DNA from: Sporolituus thermophilus DSM 23256
GTDB taxonomy: Bacteria; Bacillota; Negativicutes; Sporomusales; Thermosinaceae
Assembly: GCF_900102435.1 (NCBI RefSeq)
Contig: NZ_FNBU01000027.1
Span: 1 to 37,236 of the forward strand
Direction of reading: 5' to 3'
Length of the DNA: 37,236 nt
In this document: piece by piece, positions 32,188 to 37,236 of the stretch
How the letters are laid out: every line of letters begins with the position of its first letter
Numbering within the stretch: position 1 is the first letter of the stretch
Translations under genes and position numbers: made by a program
Notes under the pieces: model-generated
Databases searched by the model: none
What the model saw: only the letters and a program-made list of their open reading frames with translations
Told to the model about the DNA's origin: nothing

Positions 32188-33228
32188 TTACCTCCTCTGC
32201 TCTAAATACTCAACAATTTGGCAGGCCGCTTGATCCAAATTATTAGCATCGACTACCAAATCAAAATGATCCGGGTTGGCTGTTTCGTAGCCATACAGGG
32301 GGTCATAATAATCTGTCAAAAGGATGCGTACAACATCACGCACCTCGCCGCGCAGCAGCTTGTCCGACAAGGCCGTGACTTTCCGCGTACCCAGGCGTTT
32401 GGCCAACGCCTTGAGACTGACCAGCAGCGCTTCCGTATTATTTCGGTAAACATCAACATACTCGGCAATGAGGCGACTGACGCGAGTCTCCAAGTCGGCC
32501 TGTACCAAAATCTTTTTCCCCCTCCGCATTGCCTGATATAAGACATCGGGAAGATATACATTACCGATCCTTTTACTTTCACATTCCACAACAATATAGC
32601 GTTTTTCGCTAAGCCGCTGTAACTCTTGCAAGAGGAGAGCGTCAAAATTTTGCGCCGTCTGTGACTTTCCCAAACCGACTTGACCAAACACGGAGCCGCG
32701 ATGATTGGCTAAGGATTCTAAATCAATAACCGGAACTTGTTTTTCGGCAAGTTTGCCTAATAAGGCAGTCTTGCCCACTCCGGTTGAACCACAGATAACA
32801 ATGATTTCCGGCCGTAATTCAAATGTTCGCAACCTATCAAGGACAAAGCGGCGGTAAGCCTTATACCCGCCAATTAATTGATAAGCTGTTATTCCCATCA
32901 AATCAAGAACGGTCACCACAGATTTGGATCGCATCCCGCCGCGCCAACAATATATGATGATCGAGTACCCTGTTTGATAAAAAGACCGGATTTGGTTGAC
33001 AAGCTCAGGAAGTTTGCTTGATACAATGGCTAATCCCCGCTGCTTAGCCTCAATAACACCCACTTGCTTATATATTGTCCCCACTTCCGCCCGTTCATGG
33101 TCATTAAATAGCGGAATATTAATCGCTCCGGGTATATGTCCTTCTTCGTATTCGCCTGGTGACCGCATGTCAATAAATAAAGGTTTCTCTATTTTTAAAG
33201 CGTCTTCAAGCGCAATGACTTTATGCAA
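32188..33228 (-). CDS. mnmH: tRNA 2-selenouridine synthase (rhodanese + P-loop)
   Basis: MnmH/SelU replaces the sulfur of 2-thiouridine at wobble position 34 of certain tRNAs with selenium from selenophosphate. The N-terminal rhodanese domain has the catalytic Cys in IIYCWRGGMRS (about residue 94 from the preferred start), and a P-loop domain follows (GSTGVGKT, about 147-154). DMRSPGEYEEGHIPGAINIP is the family N-terminal signature. The frame extends to 33342, overlapping ftsK. TTG at 33228 is five bases after GGTGA and gives 346 aa, the normal length; GTG at 33240 or 33237 is possible. It lies 89 bp after ftsK. No selD or selA is in this window. Confidence 0.92.
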   Translation of the reverse strand: MHKVIALEDALKIEKPLFIDMRSPGEYEEGHIPGAINIPLFNDHERAEVGTIYKQVGVIEAKQRGLAIVSSKLPELVNQIRSFYQTGYSIIIYCWRGGMRSKSVVTVLDLMGITAYQLIGGYKAYRRFVLDRLRTFELRPEIIVICGSTGVGKTALLGKLAEKQVPVIDLESLANHRGSVFGQVGLGKSQTAQNFDALLLQELQRLSEKRYIVVECESKRIGNVYLPDVLYQAMRRGKKILVQADLETRVSRLIAEYVDVYRNNTEALLVSLKALAKRLGTRKVTALSDKLLRGEVRDVVRILLTDYYDPLYGYETANPDHFDLVVDANNLDQAACQIVEYLEQRR

Positions 33229-33316
33229 AAGAATCACCACATTACATAGAATTCTGGTACTATTCTTCCCCGTAAAAAATGGAACAAAACTTGTAAGCAA
33301 ATGTTTCTGCGGCCGG

Positions 33317-35467
33317 CTATTCCTGCTTAAAATAGCGAGCATATACCTGGTCGGAGGTCATAAGAATTTCCCGAGGTTTACTGCCTAAATTAGGCCCGAC
33401 AATTTTCATTTCCTCCATTGTATCAATGAGCCGCGCTGCTCTGGTATAGCCAATCCGGAATTTACGCTGCAACATAGACGCAGACGCCTGACCGGTTTCC
33501 AGCACCATACGGATGGCATCCTCAAGGAGTTCGTCTTGATATTTTTCCCGCTCATCCTTATCTTGAACATCGCCGGCAGTCGTTACCCCTTCCGTGTATT
33601 CCGGCTCGGCTTGTTTCTTGATATAGGAAACAAGTTCTTCCACTTCACTGTCCGAAATGAAAGCGCCCTGTACGCGCAAAGGTTTTGGCGCACCAACAGG
33701 GTAAAAGAGCATATCACCTTTGCCCAGCAGTTTTTCCGCGCCCGCCATGTCAAGTATGGTGCGGGAATCGACTTGCGATGAGACCGCAAAGGATATCCGG
33801 GACGGAATATTGGCTTTGATAATGCCGGTAATGACATCGACGGAAGGTCGCTGGGTCGCTAAGACCAGGTGTAGACCGGCGGCACGCGCCATTTGGGCTA
33901 AACGGCAGATAGCGTCTTCGACATCTACCGGTGCGACCATCATCAAATCGGCCAGTTCGTCGATAATGATAACGATAAGCGGCAATTTCCCCTCTGAATT
34001 GAGGTCATTGTACCGGCTGATATCTCTGACCCCTGCTGCTGCGAATAAGGCATAGCGCCGCTCCATTTCTTGCACTGCCCACCGCAGGGCAGAAGCAGCT
34101 TTTTTCGCATCAGTAACAACTGGGGTTAACAGGTGGGGAATGCCATTGTAATTAGACAGTTCCACCACTTTGGGGTCTATTAGGACAAACTTTACTTCAT
34201 TCGGCAATGATTTAAACAATATGCTGGTAATCAGTGTATTAACGCAAACACTTTTGCCCGATCCGGTCGCCCCTGCTACCAGGACATGGGGCATTTTGGC
34301 CAAATCAGCTACAATGGGCAAGCCGGCGATATCCTTTCCCAAGGCCACTGTCAACTTAGAGGAAGCCCGTTGAAATTCCTCACTTTCTAAAACTTCCCGT
34401 AACGAAACACTTGCTATATCCTTATTTGGCACCTCGATACCGATAGCGGCTTTACCGGGAATAGGCGCCTCAATACGGACCCCCGGAGCAGCCAACTTAA
34501 GGGCAATATCATCGGACAGATTGACGATACGGCTGACCTTAACGCCTGGTGCCGGTTCCAACTCGTAACGTGTAACCGCCGGTCCCTGGGAAGTATTAAT
34601 GACTTTGGCGGAAACGCCGAAACTGGCCAACGTCTCTTCGAGCAGACGAGCATTGTCGGCAATATCCTTCGTGGTTTTACTCGATCGGGATTTGGCAGGT
34701 TTTTTTAGTAGCGACAAAGGAGGCAATATATAAGGAGTATTGCCTCCTTTGTCTTGCGTTCCTTCACCATGGGGCTCCGCTTTCAGTACACGTTCAGCCT
34801 GTGAGGTTGTTGTTTCATTTGGTTCTGTCCTGGCTAAAAAATGTTCCCGCTCCTGATCATAGAACTTAGAAGTTGCCGGTTTTTCCTCTTGCTCTTCTTC
34901 AAGAGACACCGCGGTTTCGTAACTACCGGCAATGGCTTCACGTATAGCAGTTAAACCCTGTACCGTCTTTTCCTTGACAAATTGAAGAACTTGCGCGAGG
35001 GAATAGTCGGAAATCATAACAAGAGCGGAAAGTACCGTTGCCAATAAGACGATTACAGCCCCGTCGATACCGAATAACTTGCGTAAGATAAACAGAACCA
35101 TGCCACCGACAAGCCCGCCACCGGGAACAAGGCTTTCCGGCAGTATCTCCATGCCAGGAGCAATCTTAATGTGGTGCCAAATAGCCAGCGCCTGTACATA
35201 CAGCAGCATTAGTCCGAAAAACTTTACTGAGTAAACGATTTCACGCCGGGTCCAAATATACCGGGACCCGATTGCCGCCAGTAAAAAAGGAATGACTACA
35301 GCCCCCACACCGAAACCGTGTTGTAATAGCCTTGTAATAAAGGAGCCTACCGGGCCAGTGTTAAGTCCTAACAAACCAATCAAAGCAATAATGGCAATGG
35401 TAATAAAACAGATGCCTAATAATTCATATTTTAGTTCCGGAGTCAATTCAGGCACCAGCTTGGCCAA
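33317..35467 (-). CDS. ftsK: DNA translocase FtsK/SpoIIIE
   Basis: A membrane-anchored hexameric DNA pump for chromosome segregation; in spore formers SpoIIIE moves the chromosome into the forespore. Four hydrophobic segments lie at the N-terminus (residues of about 15-155), then an acidic linker with [14 protein letters not shown]. The motor core has Walker [10 protein letters not shown] (about 399-407), [11 protein letters not shown], Walker [13 protein letters not shown] and [15 protein letters not shown]-terminal winged-helix gamma domain ([19 protein letters not shown]) reads KOPS/SRS-like sites. The frame runs to 35542, but TTG at 35467 with AGGTG seven bases upstream gives a normal 716-aa protein. 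It follows tepA-ylzJ, as in Bacillus. Confidence 0.95.
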   Translation of the reverse strand: MAKLVPELTPELKYELLGICFITIAIIALIGLLGLNTGPVGSFITRLLQHGFGVGAVVIPFLLAAIGSRYIWTRREIVYSVKFFGLMLLYVQALAIWHHIKIAPGMEILPESLVPGGGLVGGMVLFILRKLFGIDGAVIVLLATVLSALVMISDYSLAQVLQFVKEKTVQGLTAIREAIAGSYETAVSLEEEQEEKPATSKFYDQEREHFLARTEPNETTTSQAERVLKAEPHGEGTQDKGGNTPYILPPLSLLKKPAKSRSSKTTKDIADNARLLEETLASFGVSAKVINTSQGPAVTRYELEPAPGVKVSRIVNLSDDIALKLAAPGVRIEAPIPGKAAIGIEVPNKDIASVSLREVLESEEFQRASSKLTVALGKDIAGLPIVADLAKMPHVLVAGATGSGKSVCVNTLITSILFKSLPNEVKFVLIDPKVVELSNYNGIPHLLTPVVTDAKKAASALRWAVQEMERRYALFAAAGVRDISRYNDLNSEGKLPLIVIIIDELADLMMVAPVDVEDAICRLAQMARAAGLHLVLATQRPSVDVITGIIKANIPSRISFAVSSQVDSRTILDMAGAEKLLGKGDMLFYPVGAPKPLRVQGAFISDSEVEELVSYIKKQAEPEYTEGVTTAGDVQDKDEREKYQDELLEDAIRMVLETGQASASMLQRKFRIGYTRAARLIDTMEEMKIVGPNLGSKPREILMTSDQVYARYFKQE

Positions 35468-35523
35468 TGGAGACCACCTCAAATTTTTATTTTTCTCCAA
35501 TTTGCGGGGAAATCCTTTATTAT

Positions 35524-35556
35524 TTGTAAAATAAATAAGCACTCCACCAGGAGTGC
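35524..35556 (-). terminator. Intrinsic terminator after ylzJ
   Basis: On the minus strand GCACTCC-TGGT-GGAGTGC followed by TTATTTATTTT, 18 bp beyond the ylzJ stop. It separates tepA-ylzJ from ftsK. Confidence 0.85.
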
Positions 35557-35573
35557 ATACTTTCGGCTATTAA

Positions 35574-35801
35574 TTATACTGCTTTTACGACGGGTTGGTA
35601 AGTCAACACGGTGCCGGGTTGAAGGTCGGAACGCAAATAGTCCTGCGGGTCTGTCGATATAATACGGATGACGCGGCACTGGACGGGTGACAGCCGTTCA
35701 ACGACAACCGTCAGGCCGTTATAATCGATTTCCTCATAATTAGGTTGAGCATCAAGCCCTTCCAGCACTATTTCCAGTGGCATCACCGTCCATAAAATCA
35801 T
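35574..35801 (-). CDS. ylzJ: YlzJ-like protein
   Basis: A 75-aa protein that begins [20 protein letters not shown] and ends LRSDLQPGTVLTYQPV, the pattern of the YlzJ family. In Bacillus this small gene also lies between tepA (ymfB) and spoIIIE. Its ATG shares one base with the tepA stop (TAATG), so translation is coupled. No catalytic motif is visible; it may be a partner or chaperone of TepA, which is an inference from conserved adjacency. Function unknown. Confidence 0.85.
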   Translation of the reverse strand: MILWTVMPLEIVLEGLDAQPNYEEIDYNGLTVVVERLSPVQCRVIRIISTDPQDYLRSDLQPGTVLTYQPVVKAV

Positions 35802-36583
35802 TACTGCTTCAACCCCTTCGTCTCCTTTTGCGTACGAATCAGTTCCTGCAGCTTAGCAATTGCTTGCGCCATACCGCCTAACTCGTCAATCAGGCCATAG
35901 CGAACAGCATCGCGCCCTACCACGTTGGTCCCAATATCCCGCGACAATTCACCTGTCTTAAAGAGCAACTCTTTCCATTTCTTTTCCGTAATTTTGGAAT
36001 GGCTAACAACGAATCTATTAATTCGCTCTTGCATTTTTTCTAAGTAATCGAAAGAACTGGGTGCACCGATAACTAGACCGGTTAGGCGAATGGGATGAAT
36101 CGTCATGCTGGCACTTTCGACAATAAACGAGTAATTCGCCGACACCGCTATTGGCACTCCGATACTATGGCCCCCGCCTAAAACCAGTGATACGGTCGGC
36201 TTAGATAGACTGGCGATAAGTTCGGCGATAGCAAGACCGGCTTCCACGTCGCCCCCGACTGTGTTTAAAAGTAAAAGTAGACCTTCGATGTCTGGATTTT
36301 GCTCAATTGCTGCAATCTGCGGCATAACATGCTCGTACTTTGTCGTTTTATTCTGTGGCGGTAATACCATGTGTCCTTCGATCTGACCAATAATAGTCAT
36401 AACGTGAATGTTGGATTTCGCCGTAGGAACCTCGGTACTACCCATTACTTGGATGGTTTCTGTGGTTGCCGATTTTTTCGCCTGCCGGCTTTTTTTATTA
36501 GGAGCGTCCGGCTGAACGGGCGTATTAGGATTTTCCGGATTAGTTCCCGGCGGCGCGACCACCGGATTATCGTTATCTATCAT
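35801..36583 (-). CDS. tepA: TepA, ClpP-fold serine protease (SDH/crotonase-like fold)
   Basis: A 260-aa protein of the TepA/YmfB family, related to ClpP. In Bacillus, TepA has been linked to protein export and, in other work, to degrading small spore proteins. The N-terminal 50 residues are low complexity ([20 protein letters not shown]). The ClpP-like domain has [20 protein letters not shown], the nucleophile-region loop [15 protein letters not shown] (Ser in GHS) and [13 protein letters not shown] (His). All parts of the ClpP triad region seem present. Start at ATG 36583 with GGAGG six bases upstream; the frame to 36670 has no ribosome site. It heads the tepA-ylzJ pair. Confidence 0.9.
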   Translation of the reverse strand: MIDNDNPVVAPPGTNPENPNTPVQPDAPNKKSRQAKKSATTETIQVMGSTEVPTAKSNIHVMTIIGQIEGHMVLPPQNKTTKYEHVMPQIAAIEQNPDIEGLLLLLNTVGGDVEAGLAIAELIASLSKPTVSLVLGGGHSIGVPIAVSANYSFIVESASMTIHPIRLTGLVIGAPSSFDYLEKMQERINRFVVSHSKITEKKWKELLFKTGELSRDIGTNVVGRDAVRYGLIDELGGMAQAIAKLQELIRTQKETKGLKQ

Positions 36584-36723
36584 CATATCCCTCCGACTAT
36601 TTAGTCTTCTTTTAGTATTCAACGGCAAACCTATTTTCATGCAAATAGCTTCGTAGCAATGAAGCGCCACTGTCAGTCAAGTCAATTGAAGAAACATGTA
36701 GCGGCGGTAGCCGCCTTATCCTG

Positions 36724-36774
36724 CAAAAAATAAAAAATGCCTTGAGATCCTCCGGGTTGAGGATTCAAGGCATT
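36724..36774 (-). terminator. Intrinsic terminator 1 of a tandem pair upstream of tepA
   Basis: Stem AATGCCTTGA/TCAAGGCATT extended by ATCCTC/GAGGAT across a one-base bulge, loop of 6. On the minus strand it is followed by TTTTATTTTTTG. It would end leftward transcription arriving from the IS side. With its partner it fills most of the 382-bp stretch (36584-36965) that has no gene. Confidence 0.85.
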
Positions 36775-36784
36775 CCACTGCTTT

Positions 36785-36832
36785 TGAAAAAAACCACAAA
36801 GTAAACCGGTATTTCGGTTTCTTACTTTGTGG
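36785..36832 (-). terminator. Intrinsic terminator 2 of a tandem pair upstream of tepA
   Basis: Stem CCACAAAGTAA/TTACTTTGTGG (11 bp) with an inner ACCG/CGGT pair and a GTATTT loop. On the minus strand it is followed by TTTTTTTC. It lies about 20 bp upstream of terminator 1. Confidence 0.8.
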
Positions 36833-36856
36833 CATGACAAGTGTTCCGCTATAACT

Positions 36857-36885
36857 ATACTAGCCTAGTCAGGCTTTACTTGCAA
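36857..36885 (-). promoter_or_regulatory. Weak promoter candidate beside the tandem terminators
   Basis: On the minus strand TTGCAA (36885-36880), 17 bases, then TAGTAT (36862-36857). If real, a short RNA of about 70-130 nt made of the two hairpins would result. The boxes are only partial matches. Confidence 0.25.
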
Positions 36886-36904
36886 TTTAAAAATTTTTAT
36901 GGAT

Positions 36905-37236
36905 AGTGTCAAGACATTGTAGGATTTTTTAGAAGACATACCATCACGGATGAGTTAACATAATATTAAGCATAGGCAAGCGAAAGCTCCCGCAAGACCT
37001 TATATAAGAAGTTTTTCGGCCCCTTTAATACAGGAATATTGTCATGTGTTTCACAGGTTGCTTTTGTTTTCTTTTGCCGTTCAACTTCTACAGTTTCTGC
37101 CGGGCTTGTTGTCATTATCTCAATTTTGTAATTTGTACGTTGTTGTCTTAGATATTCCTCGGCTACTGACTGACCATTTGCCTGACATACGCGTATGTAT
37201 GCCATATGCTTGGCGCCTTCTCGGCTCCACCCCATC
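36905..37236 (-). mobile_element. ISLre2-family insertion sequence, 3' part (partial)
   Basis: The 3' end of a second IS copy, in the same orientation as the left one. The outer end reads inward from 36905 as AGTGTCAAGACATTGTAGGA followed by a T-run, the partner inverted repeat of the left element's end. The transposase C-terminus is inside. The element runs out of the window to the right. Confidence 0.75.
36966..37236 (-). CDS. ISLre2-family (UPF0236) transposase, C-terminal part
   Basis: An open frame entering from the right edge and ending at TAA 36966-36968, about 89 codons visible. It has the C-terminal signature of the family: GWSREGAKHMAYIRVCQANG (typically a WSxEGAxxMAxLR-like motif), then NIPVLKGPKNFLYKVLREL at the end. 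The start and catalytic residues lie outside the window. It appears undamaged so far as seen. Confidence 0.8.
   Translation of the reverse strand, partial: MGWSREGAKHMAYIRVCQANGQSVAEEYLRQQRTNYKIEIMTTSPAETVEVERQKKTKATCETHDNIPVLKGPKNFLYKVLRELSLAYA

Overview
This window looks like chromosomal DNA of an endospore-forming Firmicute, most likely a member of the Negativicutes (Sporomusaceae; a Thermosinus- or Sporomusa-like organism). That placement is inferred from gene content and protein character, not from a database match. Sporulation and Gram-positive landmarks include spoVS with a sigma-H-like promoter, the tepA-ylzJ-ftsK/spoIIIE block known from Bacillus, PpaX, RNase Y, and a Firmicute-type LexA box at recA. 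The window also carries PssA/Psd (phosphatidylethanolamine synthesis), a WecG/TagA glycosyltransferase, RodZ, MnmH and YgiQ. Nearly all genes lie on the minus strand; only a polysaccharide deacetylase, rpmE and a small membrane protein are on the plus strand. Many genes appear to start at TTG or GTG behind a good Shine-Dalgarno site.

Layout. 1-300: 5' end of an ISLre2-family (UPF0236) element, transposase truncated by the window edge. 348-2544: ppaX, a TIGR04086 membrane protein, surE and a 57-aa unknown. 2639-8419: envelope genes (processive GT2 glycosyltransferase, pssA-psd, WecG/TagA-like transferase, class A penicillin-binding protein). 8537-10926: convergent polysaccharide deacetylase and guaB sharing a bidirectional terminator. 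11020-14356: SIR2-like protein, D-aminoacylase and two half-size TSUP (TauE/SafE) proteins. 14368-18670: DUF3870 protein, a P-loop/Asp23 fusion, a coiled-coil protein, a PHP phosphoesterase, pepA and spoVS. 18871-22767: unknown protein, rny, recX, recA. 22916-28458: rpmE, DEAD-box helicase, cinA, rimO and an orphan solute-binding protein. 28581-33228: DUF6941-like protein, small membrane protein, YgiQ, RodZ, mnmH. 33317-36583: ftsK/spoIIIE, ylzJ, tepA. 36724-36832: two tandem intrinsic terminators. 36905-37236: 3' end of a second ISLre2-family element.

The window is mainly conserved housekeeping sequence: envelope building, purine synthesis, RNA decay, SOS repair and chromosome translocation. 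I see no CRISPR array, prophage, restriction system or tRNA/rRNA gene. The items most worth a second look are: (i) RNase Y has no ATG, GTG or TTG start and seems to begin at ATT or ATC behind a perfect Shine-Dalgarno, after a hairpin-bearing leader; (ii) a P-loop NTPase fused to an Asp23/Gls24-like domain beside a DUF3870 gene; (iii) a TSUP transporter split into two coupled half-size genes; (iv) a lone SIR2-like protein with an intact NAD-site constellation; (v) an RNA fold predicted to hide the translation start of the left transposase; (vi) a sigma-H promoter match for spoVS. Both window ends lie inside IS copies, so the window may be a draft-assembly contig bounded by repeats.
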